From Erysipelothrix anatis (GTDB lineage Bacteria > Bacillota_I > Bacilli_A > Erysipelotrichales > Erysipelotrichaceae), in the NCBI RefSeq assembly GCF_009828745.1, contig NZ_WTSX01000006.1:98477-162476 (forward strand): a stretch of DNA of 64,000 nt, given 5' to 3'. Below, piece by piece: positions 17,881 through 26,149 of this stretch (positions within the stretch are counted from its first letter, which is position 1; every line of letters begins with the position of its first letter). The notes under the pieces were generated by a model. That model was not told the origin of the DNA and ran no database searches. It saw nothing but the letters and a program-made list of their open reading frames with translations. The translations under genes and the position numbers were made by a program.

Positions 17881-18009
17881 GCTATCCCTCACTTCTATGT
17901 TTATCATACACCACCAAGTAAGCGGATACATCACACTTCGTTACACATTTGTCTTATATATTGACTTTTTTAGGCAAAGCGCCAAAATTGGATATCCGTG
18001 AAATTGCAG

Positions 18010-18037
18010 TTGTATCTCAAAGAAATAGGTTTATAAT
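18010..18037 (+). promoter_or_regulatory. Promoter of the yeiH-like gene
   Basis: TTGTAT, 16-base spacer, TATAAT, ending 25 nt before the ATG at 18063. Confidence 0.55.
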
Positions 18038-18062
18038 TTTACGTAAGAGATTGGAGTAACAT

Positions 18063-19055
18063 ATGAAAACTATTAAAGATTATAGCATGGGAATCGGACT
18101 CTCTATTGTCATTTGCGGACTCGCATATTTAGGCGCCCAATTTATCCCTAAAATTGGAGCTGCAACACTTGCCATCCTACTGGGTATCGCTTTGGGTAAC
18201 ACGTTGTTTAAACAAAATATATGGGAGCGTGGAACAGGTTTTACTGAAAAACGTTTCTTAGAGGTGTCGATTGTATTGCTTGGCCTCTCGGTAACAACTC
18301 AGACCTTGATTGATCTTGGAATTAATGCATTCCTCTTCGTTGTAATTTTAATGGCATTAACGTTGGCGTTTGTTTACTTTTTAGCACAGAAAATGGGCTT
18401 CAGTAAGAACTTCGCCATTCTTATGGCAAGTGGGAATGCAGTCTGTGGTTCAAGCGCCATTGCGTCGGTCGCCCCAAGCATTCAGGCTTCACGTGATGAT
18501 AAAGGTTCTTCAATTACAATTACCAATCTATTGGGAACCATCTTAATGCTAGGGCTACCAATCATTGCGACAACCCTTTTTGCCAGTGATACACAAATTG
18601 GCGCGCTTCTTGGAGGAACCATTCAATCCGTTGGACAAGTAGCTGGTGCTGCAAGCAGTATTAGCAAACCTGTCTTCGAGTATGCTATGATTTTCAAAAT
18701 AATTCGAGTCTTAATGCTTGTCTTTGTAGTTTTACTTTGGGGCTATGTTGCTGGTAAAGATGTACCATCGAATTCCCAAAAAGTTGAACGCAAATTTTCA
18801 CAATTTGTTCCATGGTATATTCTTGGCTTTATCGTCGTATGTATCTTAAATTCAATGGCACTGGTTCCAGTCGAAATTGCACAACCACTCAGTAATGTCA
18901 GCACCTTTTTGGAAGTTTCTGCACTTGCGGCTATCGGATTGCGGCTGAATATACGCGTTCTTATCCAAAGCGGTCGTCAATTAATCATGTTAGCAGTCGC
19001 AATTGGTATTTTTCAAATCCTTGCCGCTTCTGCACTGATCGCTATTCTTCTTTAA
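18063..19055 (+). CDS. yeiH: YeiH family (UPF0324) putative sulfate exporter membrane protein
   Basis: 330 residues with about ten membrane helices. Family marks: GIALGNTLF near 45, LLGLSVTTQTL near 80, SGNAVCGSSAIASVAP near 122-138, and GTIQSVGQVAGAAS near 190. The family is annotated as a putative sulfate exporter but is poorly characterised. Start ATG behind TTGGAG. Divergent from the AraC cluster and monocistronic with its own promoter and terminator. Confidence 0.88.
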   Translation: MKTIKDYSMGIGLSIVICGLAYLGAQFIPKIGAATLAILLGIALGNTLFKQNIWERGTGFTEKRFLEVSIVLLGLSVTTQTLIDLGINAFLFVVILMALTLAFVYFLAQKMGFSKNFAILMASGNAVCGSSAIASVAPSIQASRDDKGSSITITNLLGTILMLGLPIIATTLFASDTQIGALLGGTIQSVGQVAGAASSISKPVFEYAMIFKIIRVLMLVFVVLLWGYVAGKDVPSNSQKVERKFSQFVPWYILGFIVVCILNSMALVPVEIAQPLSNVSTFLEVSALAAIGLRLNIRVLIQSGRQLIMLAVAIGIFQILAASALIAILL

Positions 19056-19074
19056 AGTTATCACAACAAAAAAA

Positions 19075-19102
19075 ACACACCTTGATCCAAAACAAGGCGT
19101 GT
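19075..19102. terminator. Bidirectional terminator between yeiH-like and pip genes
   Basis: ACACACCTTG/CAAGGCGTGT stem with A and T runs outside, between convergent genes. Confidence 0.85.
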
Positions 19103-19106
19103 TTTT

Positions 19107-20021
19107 TTAGTATTGCAGTTGTGCCATAATTGTTGTTAAACGATCATGCATTGGTACATCATAAGGACTGTGACCTGCGGCTTCAACAATGTGTAGCTCG
19201 CTTCCCGATAAAGCCTCGTGAAGCTCATATGCTGCACTCACTCGACAATCTACATCATAGCGACCATGAACAATAAACGTTGGAATGTGTGCAATCTGTG
19301 CACTGTGATTTAGAATTGTATTGTCATCATTCCAAAACATTTTATTTGCGAAAAAGTGACATTCTAGTGTCGCAAGGCTAATATCTGCATCCGTGATTGG
19401 GTCAGTTTGAACAGAAAGATCTGGCACAAGACGTACCAGCGACCCTTCCCATCGGGACCAGGCAAAAGCAGCACGTCGTTTTAGGTCAACATCATCTCCG
19501 GTGAATATTTCATAGTAGGCACTCACAAGGTCATGACGTTTTGATGGTTCGATCATCTTTTTAAACCCTTCGTGCTCTATTGGGTAGAAATATGAAGCAC
19601 CCTCTTGATATAACCATGCGACATCTTCTTCACGACCTAAGAAAATTCCTCTTAAAACCAATGCTTTTACTGCATCTGGATATGCAATTGCATAAAGCAA
19701 AGCAAGGGTTGAACCATAACTACCGCCAAACACTGTCCATTTTGAAATCCCTAAAGTATGAGCAATACGTGCGATATCCGCTACACCTGCTTGAGGTGTA
19801 TTATTTTCTAATGTTGCGAACGGTTTTGAGTTCCCACACCCCCGTTGATCAAATGCGATTACAAACCATTCATTTAAATCAAAAAACGAAAATGACGCCT
19901 CTGAAATACGTCCACCTGGACCACCATGCAAAAAAATCACTGCAGGTTTTTCAGGGTTCCCCTTTATATAAACTGCTAATTCTTGACCATCCTCAGTTGT
20001 AATATATTGTGTTGGTTCCAT
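19107..20021 (-). CDS. pip: Proline iminopeptidase (peptidase S33, alpha/beta hydrolase)
   Basis: Cytoplasmic aminopeptidase that removes N-terminal proline. 304 residues with the oxyanion HGGPGG motif near 32, nucleophile Ser in GGSYGSTLAL near 106, Asp in HGRYDVDCRV near 255, and His in AAGHSPYD near 283. FDQRGCGNSKPF near 58 is the standard DQRGxGxS segment of this family. Start behind AAGGAGAATTT. Fits with the S9 and M28 peptidases later in the window as part of peptide breakdown. Confidence 0.93.
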   Translation of the reverse strand: MEPTQYITTEDGQELAVYIKGNPEKPAVIFLHGGPGGRISEASFSFFDLNEWFVIAFDQRGCGNSKPFATLENNTPQAGVADIARIAHTLGISKWTVFGGSYGSTLALLYAIAYPDAVKALVLRGIFLGREEDVAWLYQEGASYFYPIEHEGFKKMIEPSKRHDLVSAYYEIFTGDDVDLKRRAAFAWSRWEGSLVRLVPDLSVQTDPITDADISLATLECHFFANKMFWNDDNTILNHSAQIAHIPTFIVHGRYDVDCRVSAAYELHEALSGSELHIVEAAGHSPYDVPMHDRLTTIMAQLQY

Positions 20022-20070
20022 AAATTCTCCTTAATAAAATTATTGTAGCACATTCTCAGACTAATACGCC

Positions 20071-20802
20071 TTATCGCCAACGAATCAAGCGCATTTCAAC
20101 ATAATCAATAAGAATAAAGACGAGTAATCCAAAAATACTGAGCAAAAGAATACCGGCGTACATATCTTTATATTGAACCATCATCCACGAATTCATAATG
20201 GTATAACCCATACCATAAGTTGTTGCATAGTTCTCTGCAAAAAATAGAACAGCAATGCTCATTCCAAATGCATTTCTACTAGCAGTCAGAATATTGGGAA
20301 GTATAGCGGGCAAGTATACGCTTTTAAACATACTACCTTTCGGTAATTTCATGATTTTTGCAGCTTTAAGAATATCATTATCAATTGCTTCAACTGCATC
20401 CACTGTCGCAATCAAAAATTGAAAAATAATGATGCTTACAATTAATAGAATCTTAGAAAAGTCTTTAATGCCAAATAGAAGCATAAAGACTGGTAAAAAG
20501 GCTATTTTAGGAATTGGATACAACGTATAGACTAACGGATTAAGAATCTTTTTAACCAATGGAACAACGCCCATCGTAAGACCGATTAAAACACCTAAAA
20601 TCAATGCGACACTCATACTGATTAGAATTCGATAGCCACTCACCAGAAGATGGGGAACAAATTTATTGAAATTCCGTATCGATATCATGATAATTGTGTT
20701 CGGATTTGGAAACAATGCCGTTTGAAATATGACATGAAAGAGCCACGCCACTGCATAGATAAACAATCCTGAAGTAAAAATATACTTAACGTGTTTTCGC
20801 AT
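20071..20802 (-). CDS. ABC transporter permease (nitrate/sulfonate/taurine SsuC/TauC type)
   Basis: 243 residues, six membrane helices, with the permease-ATPase contact segment near 150-170 (DAVEAIDNDILKAAKIMKLPKGSMFKSVYLPAILP). Start is the ATG at 20802, overlapping the end of the ATPase gene. Last gene of a binding protein-ATPase-permease operon. Substrate cannot be read from the permease. Confidence 0.9.
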   Translation of the reverse strand: MRKHVKYIFTSGLFIYAVAWLFHVIFQTALFPNPNTIIMISIRNFNKFVPHLLVSGYRILISMSVALILGVLIGLTMGVVPLVKKILNPLVYTLYPIPKIAFLPVFMLLFGIKDFSKILLIVSIIIFQFLIATVDAVEAIDNDILKAAKIMKLPKGSMFKSVYLPAILPNILTASRNAFGMSIAVLFFAENYATTYGMGYTIMNSWMMVQYKDMYAGILLLSIFGLLVFILIDYVEMRLIRWR

Positions 20803-21484
20803 CAAATAAACCTCGCAATTCTAGACAGACTTCATAGAAACGAATATCTTGACGGGCATCTTCTAAATCATAAATCGGGTTATCAAACTCGTGCACAATT
20901 TCTCCCTGATCCATAATTAAAATCCGTTTACCAAGGAAAATTGCTTCCTCAATATTATGCGTTACAATGATTTGAGTCATGCTTTTTTGTAATGTTTTGA
21001 GGATTGCCTGTATTGTTTCCGCGTGTTGTGTATCCAGTGATGATGTTGCCTCATCCACAAGCAATAAATCAGGGTGGATACTGAGTGCTCGTGCAATCGC
21101 AACCCTTTGTTTCTGCCCTCCTGATAGTTGACTCGGATAGCGATCCATATACGCTTGAATTCCTATGTCATTACTTTGCTGTTGGGCTTCTGTTTCCATG
21201 TTTATATTCGGATAAGCGCGCATTGCCAACATGATGTTCTGTTTCACAGTCAACCACGGCATTAACCCAAAATTTTGAAATATCATTGCGGGGCGCTGTG
21301 CTACCACTTTTATTGATCCTGCATCTGTTTTTATAATATTTCCTATTAAATTTAGAAGTGTTGTCTTCCCACATCCAGATTTTCCGAGCAATACAATTGC
21401 TTCTCCATACGCCACTTGAAGATTTATATTTTTTAGTACACGTTCTTGATTATAGGCGTAATTCAATTTTTGAATTGTAATCAT
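20786..21484 (-). CDS. ABC transporter ATP-binding protein (SsuB/TauB type)
   Basis: 232 residues: Walker A GKSGCGKTT near 33, Q-loop MIFQNFGLMPWLTV near 70, signature QLSGGQKQR near 120, Walker B LLLVDEATSSLD, and the H-loop in IIVTHNIEEA. This is the importer subgroup for nitrate, sulfonate and related compounds. Start overlaps the stop of the lipoprotein gene (ATGA); end overlaps the permease start. Confidence 0.93.
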   Translation of the reverse strand: MITIQKLNYAYNQERVLKNINLQVAYGEAIVLLGKSGCGKTTLLNLIGNIIKTDAGSIKVVAQRPAMIFQNFGLMPWLTVKQNIMLAMRAYPNINMETEAQQQSNDIGIQAYMDRYPSQLSGGQKQRVAIARALSIHPDLLLVDEATSSLDTQHAETIQAILKTLQKSMTQIIVTHNIEEAIFLGKRILIMDQGEIVHEFDNPIYDLEDARQDIRFYEVCLELRGLFDAKTR

Positions 21485-22380
21485 TGGACAAACTGTGCAT
21501 CTACCATGCTGTCATAATCCACAGTTACAATTGTGTTAAGAACGTTTTGACTCCATGTCGCAAGTTTCTCTAAATATTCTTTAGAAGGTACGCGAATGAC
21601 TTGATACTGTGGCAATACAATGTCTTGTTCAATCTCCGGTTTTAAACCTAAACGATTAACTAAGATTGATCGTACACCAGCCTCATCATTTGCCATTGCA
21701 GTCACAGCTTGATTGTACCCTTGATGAAATGTTTGAATCGCATCGTGTTTCTCCGCAATTGCTTTATCAGTAAATACAATGACATTAGGACTGAAACTAT
21801 CATTAACTTTTATTGCTGTTTTCGTAAGACCATTCAAAACTCCCATGGATGCAACGGGTTCTGGTATAACCGCAACATCGACATTGCCCGAACCAATCAT
21901 TTCTAATCGTGCAGGAATATCATTAATGTATATCTTCTCAACGCTTATACCAGCTAACGCTTGATCCGTCAAATAGTTTGTCACACTCACTTCCATTAAT
22001 GCTGCTTTTAAGTGCTCAGCATCCAAACGATTAGGGTCTTTTGCCAAAAGTAAAAAACTGGTATCCGTAGACAGGGTGATTTTCATATCAAATCCTGCAT
22101 TAACATTTTGCATCAAGGCAATAACGTCCGTTAATGCGCCATCAATTTGATGGCTTTGAAGTGCACTTTGGCGTTCCATCGCATTCTGATAGATAGCAAC
22201 ATTAACTTCTAAATTTAATCCATCAAAGATTCCTTTTTCTTGAGCATAGAGAATAGGTGCGGCGTCAACTGCCGGCATCATTCCCAAGTTTAAAACTACA
22301 TTATCTGGTTTTTTCGCACTGCATCCTCCTAGAACGATTGCGAATACTACAACAACTCCTAAAATGACTGTTTTTTTCAT
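21481..22380 (-). CDS. Substrate-binding lipoprotein of an ABC importer (SsuA/THI5-like, NMT1 fold)
   Basis: 299 residues with a lipoprotein signal (MKKTVILGVVVVFAIVLGGCS; Cys19 or so) and a type II periplasmic-binding fold. LNLGMMPAVDAAPILYAQEKGIF is the typical first segment of the SsuA/TauA/ThiY group. Family ligands include taurine, sulfonates, nitrate and thiamine precursors; no sulfonatase, thiamine gene or riboswitch is nearby, so the ligand is open. First gene of a coupled three-gene operon. The 150-bp upstream region shows no TPP-aptamer motif. Confidence 0.88.
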   Translation of the reverse strand: MKKTVILGVVVVFAIVLGGCSAKKPDNVVLNLGMMPAVDAAPILYAQEKGIFDGLNLEVNVAIYQNAMERQSALQSHQIDGALTDVIALMQNVNAGFDMKITLSTDTSFLLLAKDPNRLDAEHLKAALMEVSVTNYLTDQALAGISVEKIYINDIPARLEMIGSGNVDVAVIPEPVASMGVLNGLTKTAIKVNDSFSPNVIVFTDKAIAEKHDAIQTFHQGYNQAVTAMANDEAGVRSILVNRLGLKPEIEQDIVLPQYQVIRVPSKEYLEKLATWSQNVLNTIVTVDYDSMVDAQFVQ

Positions 22381-22536
22381 AGGTTCCCTCTTTCCCTTTT
22401 AGTTTAAACGAAATCACTCAAATATAAAGCCTATCCGCTACATCAGCACCGATTTCTAATACCCATAAAATTTAGTTCGTTTCGTTTTGACGACGGCTTG
22501 TCGAAATGCGAAGTCATCCTCACAAAGTTGATCACC

Positions 22537-23127
22537 TTACTTCTGTTTCATCGATTTAACATAACGGCGATGTTGATAGTGCCGTATCCATGACATACGA
22601 TTATATTTTTTTAAAGAACGTTTCATTTGTCGTACGTCTTTTCGACTTAAAACACGTTTCCGTTTCGCAATTGCTTTCGATAAGTTTTTCAATAAGACGG
22701 TATTACCGGCATCAGTTTCCAGTGTACTTTGAGGATGGGTAAAAACAATATAGGACTCAACTGTATTCAGATGGAAAAAATCCCTTAACGCATCACGATG
22801 ATAGCCGTTTTGAATTTGCGGATTTCGAAATTGTGTAAGTGTACCGTTTTGATATCGACGATTCCATGAAGAAACATCTTTTTTCCCTTGTATTGCCCCT
22901 GCATAATGCTTCACTTCGAAGATATAGACACCAAACTTAGAAATCGACAGAACATCAATTTCTCGGATTCCCTGATTCTTTGCGATAGGAACATACGTTC
23001 GCATAAATGTAGCTCCAGCAAGATTTCGTTTAACTTCAGCAAAAACAGCATATTCAGCACGGATACTGGAATCTTTATGTTTTTTATAAAGTATTTTATA
23101 TTTTAGATTACGTAGAAAGTTTGACAT
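22537..23127 (-). CDS. NERD domain (nuclease-related) protein
   Basis: 196 residues. The NERD core, related to restriction-type nucleases, is seen as REIDVLSISKFGVYIFEVKHYAGAIQG (about 53-80; D, E and K of the nuclease-like motif) and SYIVFTHPQSTL near 125. The N- and C-termini are basic and the N-terminus shows no clear signal peptide. The family is tied to DNA processing but its role is not defined. No helicase or kinase fusion is present. Start behind GGAGCCAATT; divergent from the GNAT gene. Confidence 0.85.
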   Translation of the reverse strand: MSNFLRNLKYKILYKKHKDSSIRAEYAVFAEVKRNLAGATFMRTYVPIAKNQGIREIDVLSISKFGVYIFEVKHYAGAIQGKKDVSSWNRRYQNGTLTQFRNPQIQNGYHRDALRDFFHLNTVESYIVFTHPQSTLETDAGNTVLLKNLSKAIAKRKRVLSRKDVRQMKRSLKKYNRMSWIRHYQHRRYVKSMKQK

Positions 23128-23307
23128 AATTGGCTCCGATATTAGTTTGTTTCTTTATTATAGATTAAATGGCCATAAGACTCCACCTTGCAAAAAATTC
23201 GAAGTATCAATTATTTTTCATCAATCCAACTTCCTGTTTGAAATTTAATACACAACTTGTTAGAATATAAACATTACGCTTTTCTTTCGTATAAACAGGA
23301 GGTTCTT

Positions 23308-23748
23308 ATGAACTTAGAAAATTTTACAGTCAATGATTTAGATGCCTACATTGCTCTTGCATCCGAATTTCACAGTGGTCCAGCATCTTTTACACCACCG
23401 AACATTTCTGTGTTTACTCGTAACTTTGAATATATCTTAAATAGTTCGGATGCTTATGGATGGTTTATTAAAGTTGATGGTACCATTGCTGGGTATGTTT
23501 TATGCTCTCGAATGTTTTCAACAGAAATCGGAGCACCTCAACTATGGATTGAGGAATTGAGTATTTTAGATTCCCATCAGGGACAGGGTCTTGGATCTGC
23601 AGTTCTTGACCAACTTCAAGATATGTTCCCAAATGTGCAACGGTTCCGACTCGAGGTTGCACCTGCAAATGAATCTGCAAAACGTTTATACAAACGTAAA
23701 GGTTACGACTTCATTGCCTACGAACAAATGATTATCGATCGTAAATAA
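23308..23748 (+). CDS. GNAT family N-acetyltransferase
   Basis: 146 residues; the acetyl-CoA loop is in LSILDSHQGQGLGSAVLDQL (Q/R-x-x-G-x-G/A, about 88-107) and the family C-terminal segment is LEVAPANESAKRLYKRKGYDF. The ATG at 23308 follows AGGAGG at the right distance; an upstream in-frame ATG at 23257 has no ribosome site. Acceptor unknown. Followed by its own terminator. Confidence 0.9.
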   Translation: MNLENFTVNDLDAYIALASEFHSGPASFTPPNISVFTRNFEYILNSSDAYGWFIKVDGTIAGYVLCSRMFSTEIGAPQLWIEELSILDSHQGQGLGSAVLDQLQDMFPNVQRFRLEVAPANESAKRLYKRKGYDFIAYEQMIIDRK

Positions 23749-23767
23749 ACTCCCTTTGGAGTTTTTT
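23747..23767 (+). terminator. Terminator of the GNAT gene
   Basis: AAACTCC/GGAGTTT stem with T run, overlapping the stop codon. Confidence 0.7.
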
Positions 23768-23850
23768 TGTTACATCTTTGTAAGGATTTCGTTATTGTTA
23801 TCGATGGCAGTTATGATACAAATTGGTATGGTAATTACGTGAGGTGTTCT

Positions 23851-23943
23851 ATGAAACGAAAATTCGTCGCCCTATTCTTTTTTATAATTATCTGTTATAG
23901 CATCATTTACAGTGCTATTCAGTTAGTTACCATCATCTCATAA
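23851..23943 (+). CDS. Possible 30-residue membrane peptide
   Basis: ATG behind GAGGTG, then a basic start (KRK) followed by one uninterrupted hydrophobic helix of about 24 residues. The stop directly adjoins a hairpin with T-rich flank. Single-helix peptides like this occur as small membrane regulators or type I toxin-like peptides. It converges on the two-peptide locus. Ribosome site and terminator support translation, but the ORF is very short and unrecognised. Confidence 0.4.
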   Translation: MKRKFVALFFFIIICYSIIYSAIQLVTIIS

Positions 23944-23948
23944 AAAAA

Positions 23949-23976
23949 AACAGCCCTTTCACTAGAAAGGGTTGTT
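23949..23976. terminator. Terminator of the two-peptide locus, possibly bidirectional
   Basis: Stem CCCTTTC/GAAAGGG, extendable to AACAGCCC/GGGTTGTT, followed on the minus strand by nine T. It overlaps the stop of the second peptide gene and follows the 30-residue ORF on the plus strand. Confidence 0.75.
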
Positions 23977-24126
23977 TTGAGCAGCCAATTGATTAATAAA
24001 TGCCAGTTGCAATTCTGGATTTGTAATTTCTTGAGCTGCAATGTCAAGAATTGTCTCTATTTTCACTTCTTTTTTTGATGCCTGCGTTTTATTATTTTTT
24101 GATAAATCTAATGTCATGAATGTCAT
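23962..24126 (-). CDS. Small peptide B (54 residues), paralogue of peptide A
   Basis: Not recognised. ATG preceded by TAGGAGGGATACACC, a near-perfect ribosome site. 54 residues: an N-terminal MTFMTL, a lysine-rich linker (KNNKTQASKKEVK), and a predicted amphipathic C-terminal helix. The pattern T-x-x-D-I-A, 12 residues, F-x-x-x-L is shared in identical spacing with peptide A just upstream (D28/F43/L47 here). No cysteine, no signal peptide, no double-glycine leader. The pair shares one transcript ended by the terminator at 23949. Function unknown. Confidence 0.65.
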   Translation of the reverse strand: MTFMTLDLSKNNKTQASKKEVKIETILDIAAQEITNPELQLAFINQLAAQNNPF

Positions 24127-24141
24127 GGTGTATCCCTCCTA

Positions 24142-24303
24142 TTATAATGTATTGCTAAGTGCTGTATAGAAACTCTCAACTTGGTCTTTATCAAGATTTG
24201 CACTTTCCGCAATATCAAACAATGTCATTTCAGGTTTTGGTGTAGATGGTTTCTTACCAGCAAGTTTTGTGATAAGTGTTGATGTTAAAGTTACGATGGT
24301 CAT
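24142..24303 (-). CDS. Small peptide A (53 residues), paralogue of peptide B
   Basis: Not recognised. ATG behind AAGGAGAAACATT. 53 residues beginning MTIVTLTSTLITKLAGKK, then a Pro/Lys linker (PSTPKPE), then T-L-F-D-I-A, 12 residues, F-Y-T-A-L (D30, F45, L49), the same spacing as in peptide B. The gap to peptide B is 15 nt. Both have short polar/amphipathic C-terminal helices and no cysteine. The tandem, well-spaced ribosome sites and shared terminator argue that both are made. A role as secreted, signalling or regulatory peptides is only a guess. Confidence 0.65.
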   Translation of the reverse strand: MTIVTLTSTLITKLAGKKPSTPKPEMTLFDIAESANLDKDQVESFYTALSNTL

Positions 24304-24335
24304 AATGTTTCTCCTTGTGGTATGAATTACCTTTT

Positions 24336-24350
24336 GTATACATAGTATAC
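24336..24350. promoter_or_regulatory. Palindromic element in front of the two-peptide locus
   Basis: GTATAC-ATA-GTATAC, two copies of a self-complementary hexamer separated by three bases, 33 bp before peptide A. It includes a minus-strand TATACT that could serve as -10, so a bound regulator would occlude the promoter. Candidate operator only. Confidence 0.35.
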
Positions 24351-24425
24351 CTCGGGCGAATCTTACGAGCCATCGAACTTAATGACACCTGTCTTACAGC
24401 TTTGTCATTTAATTTACATTAAAAC

Positions 24426-24453
24426 TTGCTTTCTGAGAAAACTGCGTTATAAT
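24426..24453 (+). promoter_or_regulatory. Promoter of the asnS T-box transcript
   Basis: TTGCTT, 16-base spacer, TATAAT, just upstream of the T-box stem I. Confidence 0.65.
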
Positions 24454-24461
24454 AGTACAAA

Positions 24462-24716
24462 ATAAAGCGTTGACGAGGATATGTTTCGTTGGGAACTGCT
24501 ATTAGCGAGATGACAGATGGTGAAAGGTCATTAAGTAAGCCCACTGTAAATAACCCCTTTGAGCAATTTTCCTGAACGTTGAACTAGGGAAAATCGGGTG
24601 TAGTCCGTTATCTTACTACACGATTTGATAGAATCGTAAAGTGATCATAATTATGATAATTTGGGTGGTACCGCGGAACACAGCATTTCGTCCCTTTGGG
24701 ATATAATGCTGTTTTT
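24462..24716 (+). promoter_or_regulatory. T-box riboswitch controlling asnS
   Basis: tRNA-sensing leader. The canonical T-box GGGTGGTACCGCGGAA is at about 24662-24677. It is followed by a terminator stem ACAGCATT/AATGCTGT and a run of T (about 24678-24716). Stem I spans about 24465-24585, closed by GCGTT/AACGT and GAGGA/TCCT. An AAC triplet at 24552 on the 3' side of stem I is a fitting specifier for asparagine. Uncharged tRNA-Asn should favour the antiterminator and read-through into asnS. Confidence 0.93.
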
Positions 24717-24737
24717 TTATACCAAGGAGGACCTAAG

Positions 24738-26102
24738 ATGTCATTACATTCACTTAAATCACTACATACTTTAGAACATGGGACACCTGTTCACGTTGCG
24801 GGATGGGTGCGTACAACACGCCAATCTCGCTCTATTCTCTTTATCGAAATCCATGATGGATCACAGTTTGCAACGACTCAATGTGTCATCGATGCAGATC
24901 ATTCACAGTATTCTGTAATTTCCAAGCTTACAATTGGGAGCAGTGTTCGAATCCATGGTCAATTGAAAACTGGGCTTACAGGCAAACATAAACATGAAAT
25001 TGCAATTGACACCATTATCGTTGAAGGCATGGCTGACAGTGATTATCCATTGCAAAAGAAACGTCACAGTTTTGAGTTTCTCCGAACGATTCCACATCTT
25101 CGCCCACGATCTAACACTTTTTATGCTGTATTTAAGACTCGTTCAATCCTTACACAAGGGATGCACAAATACTTAGAATCTCAAGATGTCACTTATATAC
25201 AAGCACCGGCAATCACGACGACTGATGCTGAAGGTGGTGGAGATGTTTTCCGAATCAGTACCTTAGACCCTACACAACCTCATCAAGACTTTAAAGACGA
25301 TATTTTTAAACAAGAAGCATTTTTAAACGTCACAGGCCAAATTCACATTGAACCATTCATCCAAGCATTTCAAAGAGTATATACTTTTGGACCATCATTT
25401 CGTGCAGAGAAGTCAAATACATCTCGACATGTATCTGAATTTTGGCAGGTGGAACCTGAGTTGGCTTACGTTGATCTTGTGGGATTAATGGACTTCATTG
25501 AATCAATGTCTAACGCAATGATTCAATATGTTCTTGATCATGCCTCAGAAGAACTGGCTTTCTTTGACGAATTCATCGAGAAAGGGCTTATCAAAAAATT
25601 ACAACAAACAGTATCTGAACCCTACGGACGAATTTCGTACTCACAAGCAATCCAGTTACTTGTTGATACAGATCATGCTTTTACAGTCAATCCAACTTGG
25701 GAAACCGGGCTCCAAAGTGAACATGAACATTATTTAACCGATGTTATCTTTAAAAAGCCTGTATTCGTTACAGATTATCCAAAAGATCAAAAAGCCTTTT
25801 ATATGAAACTCAACGACGATCAAGTTACAGTTGCAGCCACTGACCTACTTTTCCCTAAAATTGGAGAAATAGTAGGCGCTAGCGAACGTGAGACACGTCT
25901 TGACGTGTTGCAAGAGCGTATCAAAGCCCATGACCTAGATGAACAGTTGTACACATGGTACCTTGACACACGCCGTTACGGGACAGTTGAGCACAGTGGG
26001 TTTGGACTTGGAATCGAACGTTTTATGCGTTACATCACCGGGATGGACAACATTCGTGATGTAATTCCCTATCCACGAACACCGGGTTCTGCAGATTTCT
26101 AA
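24738..26102 (+). CDS. asnS: Asparaginyl-tRNA synthetase
   Basis: Class IIb synthetase charging tRNA-Asn. 454 residues: N-terminal OB-fold (VHVAGWVRTTRQSRSILFIEIHDGS, about 18-42), then the catalytic core with motif 2 FGPSFRAEKSNTSRHVSEFWQVEPE near 220-245 and motif 3 SGFGLGIERFMRYI near 420. The TEAEGGGD-type segment (TDAEGGGDVF) and PYPRTPGSADF end mark AsnRS, not AspRS. The ATG at 24738 follows AAGGAGGACCTAAG; the frame is open upstream through the leader but lacks a ribosome site. Regulated by the T-box. Confidence 0.96.
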   Translation: MSLHSLKSLHTLEHGTPVHVAGWVRTTRQSRSILFIEIHDGSQFATTQCVIDADHSQYSVISKLTIGSSVRIHGQLKTGLTGKHKHEIAIDTIIVEGMADSDYPLQKKRHSFEFLRTIPHLRPRSNTFYAVFKTRSILTQGMHKYLESQDVTYIQAPAITTTDAEGGGDVFRISTLDPTQPHQDFKDDIFKQEAFLNVTGQIHIEPFIQAFQRVYTFGPSFRAEKSNTSRHVSEFWQVEPELAYVDLVGLMDFIESMSNAMIQYVLDHASEELAFFDEFIEKGLIKKLQQTVSEPYGRISYSQAIQLLVDTDHAFTVNPTWETGLQSEHEHYLTDVIFKKPVFVTDYPKDQKAFYMKLNDDQVTVAATDLLFPKIGEIVGASERETRLDVLQERIKAHDLDEQLYTWYLDTRRYGTVEHSGFGLGIERFMRYITGMDNIRDVIPYPRTPGSADF

Positions 26103-26107
26103 TCATA

Positions 26108-26140
26108 AAACCGCCGATTATCATGTATAATCAGCGGTTT
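26108..26140. terminator. Bidirectional terminator between asnS and kdpE
   Basis: AAACCGC-GATTAT/ATAATC-GCGGTTT stem with a single mismatch, T-rich on both exits, between convergent genes. Confidence 0.85.
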
Positions 26141-26149
26141 CTTTTTATT

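Noticed and set aside
22381..22536. TPP or other riboswitch before the SsuA/THI5-like lipoprotein gene
   Set aside because: No CUGAGA or ACCUGAUCUGG-type core and no terminator or anti-terminator pair; only short unrelated inverted repeats.
23962..24303. The two small peptides as substrates of the C39 exporter
   Set aside because: Neither contains a double-glycine, GA or GS leader cleavage pattern preceded by the usual LSxxEL motif, and they lie about 12 kb away.
24696..24737. Extension of asnS into the T-box terminator
   Set aside because: The frame is open by chance; it would begin inside the terminator stem and lacks a ribosome site.
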